64,000 nt of DNA from Drosophila persimilis. Its lineage: Eukaryota > Arthropoda > Insecta > Diptera > Drosophilidae. Location of the stretch: contig NW_020825327.1 of the NCBI RefSeq assembly GCF_003286085.1, positions 372,001 to 436,000 on the forward strand. Direction: 5' to 3'. This document shows positions 1 to 10,538 of this stretch, piece after piece. The notes beneath the pieces were generated by a model. That model ran no database searches. It saw nothing but the letters and a program-made list of their open reading frames with translations, and was not told the DNA's origin. Position numbers and translations under genes: made by a program. The first letter of the stretch is position 1. Each line of letters starts with the position of its first letter.

Positions 1-277
1 TGTGGGGTATGTTGGGTTTTTACCTAGTTTGGGTACAATTACCCATTATTTCATTGAATGCCTCGGCATTGAATACGATTATTAGAAACGACTTTTCGCC
101 TTTAGTTGCTTGTATTGAGAATCAATATGACCTCCATAGTCAACAATATCGTCCTTGAAGATCTGAAGAAAAAGCGCAGTTGCAGTCAAAGGCATTCGTT
201 TATTAGCGGACCGTTTAGAAGCGGGGGGATATTCCGCTGGTATTGACGGAGCAGACGAGTGCAGACTCGAAACGCTG

Positions 278-1400
278 ATGAGTAGCATTGACACGGCACG
301 CAAACTTCAAGAGAAGATTGAAGATGAATTTGGAGCCGAGTTGGAAGAAGTCTCAACTGTCACAAAGGCAAACTTAATGTCTCTCATTTGCGCATTAAAG
401 ACAGCTGATGAGACAATACCGGCAGTACCAGCTTATGGTGGCCCAACTCGTGCTCGCCTTCCGAAGTTAGCACTGCCGCAGTTCAGCGGCAACTTTTCGG
501 ACTTTAAAAGCTTCATAGGTTTATTTGAAACTCTGGTTCACAATGACGAAAGCATTCCAATTATCGAAAAGTTCAACCATTTGCTTTCGTGTCTCTCCGG
601 TGAAGCGTTGGGAACCGTTTGGGCTTTTCAAGTAACCGAGACCAACTACGAGAAATCAATGGCTAGCTTAAAACGGGTCTACGATAATGATTGTCTGATC
701 TTTAAAAATCACATTGATGCCCTATTTAGTCTTCCCAAAATGACCCAGCAATCAGCATCGTCCTTAAGGAACCTTATCGATACCGCCTCATCCATGTATG
801 GTTCGTTGTTGTCGATAGGCGATGATAAAAAGATCTCGAATGCGATGATTATTCATCTCGTCTTGAGCAGAGTGGATCCGGTGACCAAAGAGAAATGGGA
901 AGAACAGCTCGATTATGACAAACTGCCACTTTGGACGGACTGTGAAAAGTTGCTTAATCGCAGACATCAGCATCTTTCGGCCGAAAATTCGGACAAACCA
1001 AAGCATTAGCAGAAAGCTGTGCCAAGCAAGCCGGAGCTCATTCGCATGTTCTACCGCGAATACCAAAAACCAACAATGCAGCTACTGCAATGCGAAAGAC
1101 CATTTGTTGACAGATTGCTGTCCATTTGGTCGCCTGGCAGTAATGCAATGTAATGTTCGAATTCGCAAAAACTGCATCCCTGTGCATCAATTGCCACTCT
1201 GTAGTACGATGCAAAGCTAAGAAGTGTCGATTGTGTGGCTGCTCACACCATACCATATTGCATAGGTACACAGTGGCGAATAAAAGTCTGGCGTTACCAT
1301 CCCCCCAGAATATTCGTTTCCTCCTCCCAATCAGAATCAACCTTCCCCTTCGCATGCTCTCCATGCGACAGCTATGGATGACGTTATTCTGGCAACGTCG
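278..1400 (+). pseudogene. BEL/Pao gag remnant with zinc knuckles
   Basis: The 243-residue reading frame at 278-1009 resembles the DUF1759 gag domain of BEL/Pao elements: a PQFSGNFSDFKSF block, then a helical region ending near LLNRRHQHL. Stop TAG at 1007-1009 breaks it. The C-terminal cysteine/histidine knuckles follow in other frames (CSYCNAKDHLLTDCC near 1077-1120, CINCHSVVRCKAKKCRLC near 1180-1240). Gag would form the capsid and bind RNA. Translation as one protein is impossible here. The true start probably lies upstream of 278, because DUF1759 proteins usually carry more N-terminal sequence. Confidence 0.8.
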
Positions 1401-1429
1401 ATCGTAAGCGTCCGAACAAATAATGGTGT

Positions 1430-2940
1430 AATAATGTTTTGGCCCGAGCTCTGCTTGACTCGGGGTCTCAAACCAATTTTATAACTGAGGATCTAGCACA
1501 GAGCTTACAGATCCGTAGGGAGGAGTCGTGTATCAACTTGCTTGGTATTGGTGAATCCAATTCACAAGTCAAGAAAAAGATACACACGGTGGTGAAGTCG
1601 CGAATTACTGGTAGTGAGTTTTCGGTTGATTTCTGGATTTTAAGGTCCATTTCCGGGTATCACCCTGATCAAACACTTAACGTGAGTGACTGGAAAATCC
1701 CGAAGAACTTACCACTTGCAGACCCATATTTCTTCAAGCCACAAAAGATAGATATGTGATATGATAGGTGCAGAAACATTTTTCGAACTTTTATCTGTTG
1801 GTCAGATTCGACAAGGTCCTGACTATCCAACTCTGCAGAAAACGCTTCTCGGCTGGATTGTGTCGGGCAGATACACTCCAAAGGTGACTGCCACCCAAGA
1901 AGCGAGGAATTGTTTGAGTTGTCGAGAAGAGTCAGTGATACACATCGACAACACATTACAAAAGTTTTGGTCGCTGGAAGAATTGCCGTCGTCTAAAAAG
2001 TCTTTATCTCCTGAAGAGCTTTATAGAAGGACTACTCAGGTCATGCCTTCAGGTCGGTTTGATGTAAAACTACCGTTCAAATCAGATCCCAGTATCTTAG
2101 GCAACTCCTTTGAAGGGGCTAAACGGCGGTTTTTATCGCTTGAAAAAAGATTGTCTCGTGACCCCGAGTTACAGAAGATGTCTTTAGAGTTCATGGAAGA
2201 GTACCTCTTCTTGGGTCACATGTCTACCACAGACAACACAATCCCCAAAACTCCACATTATTTCATTCCACATCAGTGTGTGTTGGGCCCCAAAGCACGT
2301 CGACCAAGCTCCGTGTCGTTTTCGATGCGTCTTGTAAAACGTCCTCTCAGGTGGCCTTGAACGACATATTGATGGTCGGTCCTACGATACAGGATGAGCT
2401 GTATTCGACATTGCTCCGATTCAGACTACACAGGTACGCCTTGACAGCCGATGTCAACTCACCTGAGGTCACCGCATCCGAGAGCACAGTTAAGCCGATA
2501 ACGATCTCGGACTCAGAGTCAACTAAGGCGTTAGGAATATCGTGGCTGCCACACGAAGACGTCTTTAAGTTCCAAATTGACACGTCAGTTATGGGTCTCC
2601 GAGCGACAAAACGGAACATATTATCGGTGACATCAAAGCTGTTTGACCCCTTTGGCTTGGTAAGTCCTTCAGTAATTAAGGGAAAGATCCTACTGCAGGA
2701 GCTTTGGCTCAACAAGCTAGATTGGGATGAGTCAATTCCAATGAACTTGGAAACAGCATGGAACTTATTAAAGGAATCCTTGGGTCAGTTGGAGAAGATT
2801 ACCATACCTCGATTTGTGCATACTGATCCTATGTCACCGATTCAAGTACATGCCTTTGCCGACGCATCCATGAGAGCTTATGGAGCCTGGAATTTATGGA
2901 GTAGCGCCGCTCAAGACGAAAACGCTCCCAAGGCTTGAGC
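1430..2940 (+). pseudogene. BEL/Pao protease and reverse transcriptase remnant
   Basis: The protease active-site motif ALLDSGSQTNFI is at about 1442-1480, read through 1759. A frame change leads into the BEL/Pao region between protease and RT (1761-2360), and another into the RT N-terminus LRVVFDASCKTSS (about 2300-2345). The frame from 2276 then joins ALTADV directly to a segment that belongs after the RT palm (TKALGISWLPHEDVFKF). The part expected to hold the catalytic YxDD is therefore absent. The connection domain and RNase H start (VHAFADASM) follow. The host of this deletion cannot have made active RT. Confidence 0.82.
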
Positions 2941-3420
2941 TATGTGCCGCTCACCTTCTCGCAGACCTTTGTCACCGAATCAAATCGCTGCTCAAAGTTC
3001 CAATTGAGAAAATAATAAACTGGTCAGATTCAGAAGTTACTCTTCATTGGATCCGATCCCACCCTTCGTCGTTGTCAACATTCGTTGACACCGAGTCACC
3101 GAGTAGCGGAGATTCAGGAGTGGTCAAGTGAATCTAGGTGGCGGCATGTACCAACGAAACAGAACCCAGCAGATATAGTTTCGAGAGCTTGTGACTTAGA
3201 GGAAATCGTGTAGTCGAACTGGTTTGGTGGACCAGCCTTCTTAAAGTTTGAAGAAGAGAGCTGGCCCCGAAAACCACACTTCGAGCTTTCCGAAGAAGAG
3301 CTACAGATGGAAAGTCGGAAGAAATCGGTCGGACTGACCGTCCCGCCCGTCATCCGTAGAATACGACGAGGCGTTTCTAAAAATATTCGAAATAACACAG
3401 AAAAATGAGTCTCAAGAAGA
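2850..3420 (+). pseudogene. BEL/Pao RNase H remnant
   Basis: The RNase H acidic motifs VHAFADAS (about 2848-2872) and LPRLELCAAHLLADL, then WSDSEVTLHWI, are visible with frame changes near 2900 and 3110. After that comes the conserved tail VPTKQNPADIVSRACDL. A stop follows that tail and the reading frame fades before 3400. This belongs to the same dead pol as the flanking entries. Confidence 0.75.
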
Positions 3421-3576
3421 TATTGAAAGGGTTCGTAAAGGCACCAAGTTAGGCCCCAGTCTTCAGCGTTTGAATCCCTTCATCCATGAAGAGTCTGGGA
3501 CTTGGTGCTCCTTTTCGTTGTTGCGAGTTGGGGGGCGACTAGTTAACGCTCCTATGTCATATAATGCCAATTTCCT

Positions 3577-4706
3577 TTGTTATTGACAAAACGCTCGCAG
3601 TTTGTGCAGACATACGTTCGCTATCTGCATCAAACGAATTTTCATGCCGGCCCACGAGCACTAGTGAGTATCCTTAGGCAGCGCATTTGGATAGTGAATG
3701 CTCAGGCGGTCTGCAGGGCGTTAGTTAGGTCGTGTATTCGTTGCTTTAAATGCAAGCCTCTACTCCAGACCCAAATGATGGGCACTTACCCGCAAACCGG
3801 CTCCGTGCTCTCCGCCCATTTTCAGTATGTGGCGTTGATTATTGTGGCCCAGTCTATACGACTCTGAAAATTCGTGGAAGGCCCCCTTATAAGTTCTACA
3901 TAGCGTTATTTTCTGTTTATTATCTGTTTTGCGTCCAAGGCGGTTCATTTAGAAATTGTCTCCGATTGGCTCGTCGATCGTCGAGGATGTCCGCAACGCG
4001 TCAGCTGCGACAACGCGACAAATTTCGTCGGAGCAAGTCGCCACTTCAGCGAACTGCGAAGGAAGATAGAGGCGGCGGCGGACGCGATACGCGAATTTGC
4101 GTCAAGAAGCGGGTGCGAGTTTGCCTCCATACCGCCTCGAGCACCGCACATGGGCGGACTTTGGGAGGCCGGTGTGAAGTCTGCCAAAGGCCTACGCCTA
4201 CGGGCAGTCGGAAGCGCTCTCCTCACCGCAGAGGAGCTGGAGACCGTGCTGGTCGGGATCGAGGCGGTACTCAACTCGCGCCCGCTAGGACCCCTAAGCC
4301 CAGACCCAAGCGACGGAGACGCGCTGACTCCCGGGCACCTGCTGACAGGCGGGCCGCTCATCGCACCCCCAGCACCCAGGACCCCGGACCAGGAGGGTCT
4401 AAGCTGCTTAAAGCGATGGCGGCTTGTGTCGTCAGCCAGGCAAATGTTCTGGCAGTGATGATACCGGGAGTATTTGCTGGGCGTGCAAATAAGATGTAAG
4501 TGGCACCAGGAGGAACCAAATGTCAAGGAAGGCGACATCGTAATCGTCGCCGAGGACAACCTGCCCCTCAACAGTGGCGGCTCGGAAGGGTGGTCGGAAC
4601 AACCGCCGGGCAGGACGGAAGGGTAAGGGTGGTCGACCTAAGGACGAGCAGCGGAGCCACGTTCAGGAGGCCAATTCACAAGTTGGCGCTTCTGCCACTG
4701 GCTTGA
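3577..4706 (+). pseudogene. BEL/Pao integrase remnant, GC-rich 3' half
   Basis: The zinc-binding N-terminus reads HQTNFHAGPRAL...CIRCFKC (3620-3760). The first catalytic aspartate lies in GVDYCGPVY (about 3830-3860). A stop (TAG 3901-3903) breaks the frame. From about 3904 to 4458 one frame is open with AVHLEIVSDWL, the second aspartate in CDNATNFVGAS and the catalytic glutamate in GGLWEAGVKSAK. A frameshift separates the C-terminal part (4500-4706, ending KLALLPLA). The stretch from about 3960 is much more GC-rich and better preserved than everything upstream. Confidence 0.82.
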
Positions 4707-4733
4707 CGCCTTCCAGGCCTTCAACGGGGCCGG

Positions 4734-5050
4734 TGTAGCGCCATTTGGCGTATAATCTGTATTATAATGATTATTAGGATCGAATTTTATGAAGTCTGGT
4801 GTAAGTTAGGCTAGGGCAAAGCGGGAGCAATAAAAGCTCGCTCTCTCGCTCTTGGCGAATTCGCTCCGCTTTGCCACCGTAGGTAAGATAGGCTAAGAAG
4901 AAATTCTTTTCGAATACATTGGAAAAGTCGAGAAAATCTATTGAAACGAAAGCACGCAATCCTTTTTTTTCGTCGTAAAATACAATAATTTGCAGCCACC
5001 CAAGTTTTCGGTCTCTTTCATTTAGAAAAACTATTCTAAAATTGCACTTA
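4734..5050 (+). repeat. Candidate 3' LTR of the BEL/Pao element
   Basis: Just after the end of pol there is a purine-rich run (CAACGGGGCCGG) followed by TGTAGCGCC, the usual TG start of an LTR. The 3' boundary is not certain; a plausible end is near the TTGCA at 5040-5046. No matching 5' copy lies in the window. Confidence 0.35.
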
Positions 5051-6152
5051 GTGTATTTTGATATGCTTGATGTAAAAGAATTCACTACGATATTGTTCGC
5101 AGTGTTATCGTCCGTTGCCTTCTTTACGATTTACCGTTTTTTATTGTCCTCCAAACATACTTTCGCTGCGCATGCCTATTTAGGTCTGCCCACACAGTTG
5201 CCCCTCGGAGTAATCCAAAACTCACCTGTTAACCGATAAAAATACAAATAAGAACCCGACATATATTATTAAACTACAAATACCAATAATTTGCATACTT
5301 TATTTTGTATTGTTTCTGGTGTATTTTTGTCTTTTGTTGTTCTTCAAGGATAAGAAATTCGAAATAAGATTTGAAATATGCCTAGCAACGAACTATTTTT
5401 TATTGCTATTCACTATCAGCTAAATATCGCATAGAAAATTGCGCATAGGAACTTCCAAGACAGATAGTGGAACGGCAAAACCTTAAGGAGCATCCCAGAA
5501 ATGGATGGTGGGCAGTGTGCATAGGCTATTAAGGTCTGCAATAACAACCTTTGCAATTTTCTTGTTATTATGAGACATTTTGCTAACTGACCGAAAACCA
5601 TGAATTTGATCAAAGACATGCAGTTAGCAAGTTATTGCATTACGAGCAAATTCCATTTCAGTTTTCGTTCGACGCTTCTTGGTTCGGGCGCACCGCTCCT
5701 GGTATTTAATATATATTTTAAGCTATTTTTCATTTGCGAATGATCGCGGCTCCGCTGCCCACTCGGCTTCGTCTGCTCGTCAATTTCTTGAGCAGCTGAA
5801 ACCGTACCAGAATCCTACAACATATACGCAGTCTTTAGCGGGGTGCCGTCCATATACAATTTGTTATTTTATTAATGGGCTTTTGCAAATATAATCGCAT
5901 TAAAGCATATATGTATTTCTCTCGCTATCACTCTATTTTTTCCTATAAGGCCAGATTTTTCTTTTGCAGTTGATTAAATACTTACATATGTTATAAATGG
6001 ATGTCATATATACAATACATAAGTAATTTGAGTATTTTTACATACATTCAGCGTGTTTTAGTTGTAAAAGTCTATAGAATCTATTATGGATTTGATCGAT
6101 GCATAAAAAGGGTCGAAAAGGGCGCCAACACGACAAGTTCCAGCCTAGGCTC
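5051..6152. other. AT-rich stretch without recognised features
   Basis: Only short reading frames without recognisable domains occur here. The sequence is AT-rich with poly-T and TATA-like runs. I see no repeat shared with other parts of the window. Confidence 0.5.
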
Positions 6153-7976
6153 TGTAACGTGTCACCTACGCACGTCTGTGTATATAAATCCCGCCAGGCT
6201 AGCTGTTATTCAGCGAAGGGAAGCACACGCTTTGGGTTTCCGGCCTCTGCTCGTCGGCTATTGGAGTAATGTTCTCGCCCCCCTCCTGCTGGTGGCCTAT
6301 ACGCATTATACCGCGAATGAAGTAGCGTGTCACGACGAAAATGCTTAACCGGGAGAAACTGTTTATCCCTGAATAGAATTATAGATGTGTTCTAGAAAGG
6401 TATCTCAACTCCGCCTCTGGTGTTGTCGAAGTCGTTGCGCCCGCCCTACCATGGCCATTCCAAGCCGTTCGATTTAATGACGGAATGGACCCTTTGTCCT
6501 GGGCGTCCTACATGGGGAGTTTGCCAGCGAAAGCAAAGCGGTAGATTAATACATTATAAAGTTTATTCACTTACTGGCTAAAACAATAACATTACCGCAA
6601 ATACCATGATATAACCACCCACATTGAAAGAATAGCTAAATGAAGTATATGTATAAAATTCCTAAAAATAATTGGCAAGCTAATCTGCTTGCTGACTCCG
6701 TAATGTTACGAATTCAACTCGAGTGGGCCCTTCTCCATCTCACTCACCGATCGGCCCTAGTTCCCTTGTTTCAAGTTTTGATTTATTAATAATAGAATTT
6801 ACTCAATGTCCACTCATACCTTTTCTCCAGTTTATGGCTCCATCGGCGAAAGCGCTTTCCTCGATGAGTACCTAAAGCTGCTGTGGTGGAAAAACACTTA
6901 AATGGGCACAAGGTTGGGGGAAATCATATTCGCAGATCGGCGAGAGTCACGAGAAGCCACTACCGGAATCAAATCTAATTTTCTCCTAATTAACTCCGCA
7001 TAAAAACCATGATTAATTACACTATTACAATCGCAAAACAATTATTCCGTCAATCCGTTCTCCCTCTTCTCTCCTATTCTCTTTCTCCCTCTGGTATCTT
7101 TGCTTCCTTTCCACCTCCGGGGCGAAAGGGAACAGCAAAAATTCTGTCCACTGCTTCTGCAGGTGAAAAGTACGCGAATGCAAAGAAAAGGCCAACAACC
7201 AATCTCCGACTGTGTTAGATCGACACTTTCTCTCCGCCGATCTGCTCGCGACCAAGGGACGGGCCCTCCTTATCTGCCGCGTCGCGCTCGAGTACTAAAG
7301 TGGCGACGCCAACGACTCGGGAAGCTAGCCGCTTGGGGGGACTGAGCGCTCCCCAAATGTCTTCTCCCTGTGCTTCCACGCTCGCTTCTCCGATGGCTGA
7401 ACGCTTTCCAGACAATCCCAAAGGTTTAAACGCCACTTTGTTAGGCTTGCGGCTGCTGTTGTTTGCTGGCTGGCTTCCTTGGACGATCGAATCTGCACTG
7501 ATTAACTCGGTTTACTAAGCGCCAAGACTACAAATGGGACAACTCTTTGATATTTTCCTTTAGCCCTTCTCTTCTTTTCCCGCAGCACTTACCCCAATCG
7601 GACTCAGCGTTATACGGCTTCTGACGACTGAATAGCCCACTCGCCTTCAACAAAGAAACTCGCAGTCGAATATTGGATGTAGAAATTTAGATTTCCTATA
7701 GTTTTTCTTTCACTAAATTCTTTCTTTTTCCTTTTCGTCGGACCGATGCGCAACCGACTCAATTGACTTTCACGAGAGAATAGCCAATAGGGACGCCAAC
7801 GTTCTGGCGGCAAATCCTCTAACAGGTCCCTGGATGCATTTTTAACCGAGATAGCCTGACGTTTCGACCTGTTAACGCCTTTTTGGTTTTCCCTCGACCC
7901 ATCGTTCGGCTGCCACTCTAAACACCAGATGGCGCCCCAAAAAAATACTCAGAATTTCCTGCTACAAGCGCGACAG
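6153..7976 (+). repeat. Unidentified 1.8-kb dispersed repeat, copy 1
   Basis: Begins TGTAACGTGTCA and matches 10539-12390 nearly base for base over its whole length, with scattered substitutions and small indels. Near its start it has a TATA box (GTATATAAATCC, about 6178-6190) and a downstream TTATTCAGCG that resembles an initiator. It has no long reading frame; the 72-73-residue frames in it have no domain. It might be a long LTR or a non-coding element, but I cannot name the family. Confidence 0.8.
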
Positions 7977-8230
7977 TTTTTCTAACATATTGAAGTTGGC
8001 TGGTTTCCTAAAACGGAGATCGTGAGAGAAAACTTCAGCCAGAATGGCAAAGTCGAAGTTTTCATTGTTTAAGTTGAATTCTGGGTCATTTTTATTGGCT
8101 TTATTAGATTGAATGTTATGTTGTACAAATTTCATATTTATTAAGATGTTATTAAAAAGTTTCGCTTCTCTCTGTTAGTTCATGTTTCTGTCTACATTAT
8201 GTTCCATATTACTATCATTTGTAGTGGCCC
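7977..8230. other. Short unassigned spacer
   Basis: No reading frame or repeat recognised, except a weak resemblance of 8000-8040 to the sequence just after copy 2 (12400-12460). The 1.8-kb repeat may therefore extend slightly further. Confidence 0.4.
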
Positions 8231-8803
8231 TTTTTATACCCGATACTCAAAATGAGTCAGTCCGTCCCCTTCAGCGCCTAGTGCACAAAGACTATAAGAG
8301 CTAGAGTAACGATATTTTGGATCCAGACTTCTATGATATGTCACTGCTACAAGAATATTTCAAAACTTTGCCCCGCCCCCGCAAAGGACGAAAATCTGAG
8401 GCATCCCCAAATCTCAGAGACTATTAACGCTAGAGTAACCAAATTTGGTACACACACTCCTTTAAGATGTCACTATAAAACGTATATCTCAAAATTTCGC
8501 CTAACCCCCTTCCGCCCCCACAAAGGACGAAAATCTGTTGCATCCACAATATTGCAGATTCGAGAAAACTAAAAACGCAGAATCATAGATAATGACCATA
8601 TCTATCAGATTGCTGAGTCTGGATCAGATCAGATCATTTTTATAGCCAAAAGGAACAAATCAATTTCCACTGGCTACGCAGCGCCCGACGTCACGCTCAG
8701 ACTGATTATCTGTCTCTCTCGCACGCACTCTTTGTCGTGTCGTTTAAAATTAGCGGCGTCTGCCGGAGGTCCGCAGCAACTCACAACGTTCCCCCTCCTT
8801 TTG
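8231..8803 (+). mobile_element. DINE-1/ISY-like non-autonomous Helitron, internally deleted
   Basis: Starts TTTTTATACCCGATACTCA and ends CAACGTTCCCCCTCC, the two ends of the full element at 41631-42748. Compared with that copy it lacks the section after AAAATGAG and one internal unit. It still has the repeated unit with CCGCCCCCACAAAGGACG and the GCAGCAACTC 3' hairpin half. It encodes no protein. Confidence 0.8.
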
Positions 8804-8814
8804 TTTCTGACTAA

Positions 8815-9433
8815 CACAGCTTCTAAATCTTCCTAGGAAAAGAAAGGATTTTCGTTATCCTTGGTTGAGTACATTTCTTCGTCTACATCTTTTGCTTCAG
8901 AGGTTATTTGTTCGTTAAGGAAATCCAGGTATGGCCCAGCTTTATTTCTTACATTTCTGGGGTGTCCTCTTGACAGTTTTTTAGATTTCTGAGGAATCTC
9001 CAGGATTCTCTTGTATTGCAATTTACATTTATCTCTGTTAACTTCCTGGCATAGCTTGTTCTCTTGGCAATTTTAACAGCTTTTTTCCATTTAACCCTGA
9101 AGTTAACAGCAGAACAATAATTTTGAAAAGAGGGTTCTGAAACTGCCTTCTTCTACGACTCTGCAAACTCCCTGAATAATTTGGATACATTTTCGTCCCA
9201 CCATAATTATGGACATTTGTTTTTTTTTTTATTTCATAAGTAGCGGCTTTAATTTCCTGTTGGATGTTCTTTCCAAAACTATCCATATCTTTGTTAGCCT
9301 CAAACTGGATTAGCTTTTTAAGTAGCCTGTTTTTGGCAAGGAAAGTTTTGAGTTTGTATTGATATCCTGCTGTTTCAAAGGTTATTGAGTGATGGTGGCT
9401 GCCTCATAAGAAAAAATTTTCGCATTTCCATTT
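8815..9433 (-). pseudogene. I-like LINE ORF2 fragment: endonuclease end and linker
   Basis: On the - strand this carries a degenerate SDH-type endonuclease end (HHHSITFE near 9390), then a basic linker (FLAKNRLLKKLIQFEANKD, frame into 9286-9038), then 9021-8833. The pattern resembles the region between endonuclease and RT in I-clade LINEs. It continues the same element as 10206-10538 after the insert at about 9434-10200. Frameshifted and truncated; no RT motif remains. Confidence 0.55.
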
Positions 9434-10200
9434 TTCTATATGAGCTCAGTCACGTCCAGGGGTCAATCCACAAGAAATTTGTAGAAATAGATGGAACCTC
9501 AAGGGCGGCGTCGGAGGCGGCCTATCGTAGAGAGGTGGATCGGGGCTAGAGTGGGCGTCGCTCGTCGTGTATACGGAACGGCGTGCGTGGACTCGGGGTG
9601 GGGTAGCGTCGGTGCCTCGGCTAGTTGGAATGAACTTACGCAATTGGGTGTTACTCTGATAATTTGACACTTTATTATAAATCTTAGCACTTTAAATTAA
9701 CTCATTTTGATTGGTCGCCGGTGTTTCCCGTAGGTTCCTGGTACAACGTCCGTACTCCGAACCAAATTTCTGCGCAAGTCCCTTCTTGGTTCTCGTCGTC
9801 GTCTTTTTAAAGGCCCGTATTGCTGGGTCCGCGGGTTTGAAAGTGCACTTCCGCGTCGTGGTGCACTTCGCCGTTCTTGGTGACCGTCGCAGACTATCGC
9901 GGTGTCATCTTTCCGCAGTTGATGAACCCGGAAGACCGCACTTGGCCGATGGCTTGGCCTGGAGTGGGGAAAGTCTCCGTGACCTGATGTCTTTAGTCAG
10001 CGTTATGGAGTTGGCGCGAGTTGATCGGTGGCTGCGTGCGCAGAGGGGGCGTTGGTTGCGGGGTGTGCTCATTATAAGTCGGGGGACGGATTGTATCGAA
10101 ACCTTTTTGGTTTGTTACAATGAATGCCCTTTGTGAACGTTAAATCGAGCACAGACCCTGATGTTGAGTCGATGTGTTTTTAGAATGTGAGACTGTGGTC
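9434..10200. other. GC-rich insertion splitting the I-like LINE
   Basis: A block much richer in GC than its neighbours sits between two parts of one LINE. It has a 141-residue frame (9711-10136, +) and a 74-residue frame (9446-9670, -) with no domain I recognise, and a TTTATTATAAA run (about 9671-9682). It could be a solo LTR or a fragment of another TE. The edges are approximate and I found no clear target-site duplication. Confidence 0.45.
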
Positions 10201-10205
10201 ATTTG

Positions 10206-10538
10206 CTAGCCAGCGTTTGACATAGCTTGCATGAGAAAAGTTCCCTTTCCACTGTTGCTTCTGTCTCCAAAAAAGGGATGTCTTGGGTTAAAATCGCCTG
10301 CAATTATGACTTTTCCGAATGCGTCTAAATATTCAAGGAGATTGTCAATTGCTTGTTTGAAGGATGCAAGAGACAACAAAGGTTCAAAATATACTGAGGG
10401 GATAAAAAACTTTTCTTTATTGTTGATGGTACTTGCTATAATTATGTCTTGCTCTGTCTCATATATCAGTCTTTGAACTCTTAAGTCTTTTTTATAGGCA
10501 ATCGCCACTCCTCCATAACCGTGCTCTCCTCTCCGTTT
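10206..10538 (-). pseudogene. I-like LINE endonuclease fragment
   Basis: A 100-residue frame shows an apurinic-endonuclease core: GYGGVAIAYKK, then FIPSVYFEP, then the catalytic block VIIAGDFNPRHPFFGD. Such enzymes nick the target DNA for LINE insertion. The N-terminus is cut off by the 1.8-kb repeat copy 2 at 10539. The C-terminal part lies beyond the GC-rich insert, at 8815-9433. Assignment to the I clade rather than another LINE clade is tentative. Confidence 0.65.

Larger units (their letters stand above)
1..5050 (+). mobile_element. Decayed BEL/Pao LTR retrotransposon
   Basis: The order gag, zinc knuckles, aspartic protease, RT, RNase H, integrase is read on the + strand in several broken frames. 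The integrase C-terminal block with GGLWEAGVKSAK and the LNSRPL segment is diagnostic of BEL/Pao. No 5' LTR is seen; the window may begin inside the element. A candidate 3' LTR starts at 4734. Coding capacity is destroyed by stops, frameshifts and at least one large RT deletion. Confidence 0.85.

Noticed and set aside
3945..4571. 208-residue - strand reading frame in GC-rich DNA
   Set aside because: Antisense to the BEL integrase, which has clear catalytic motifs; long shadow frames are expected in GC-rich sequence.
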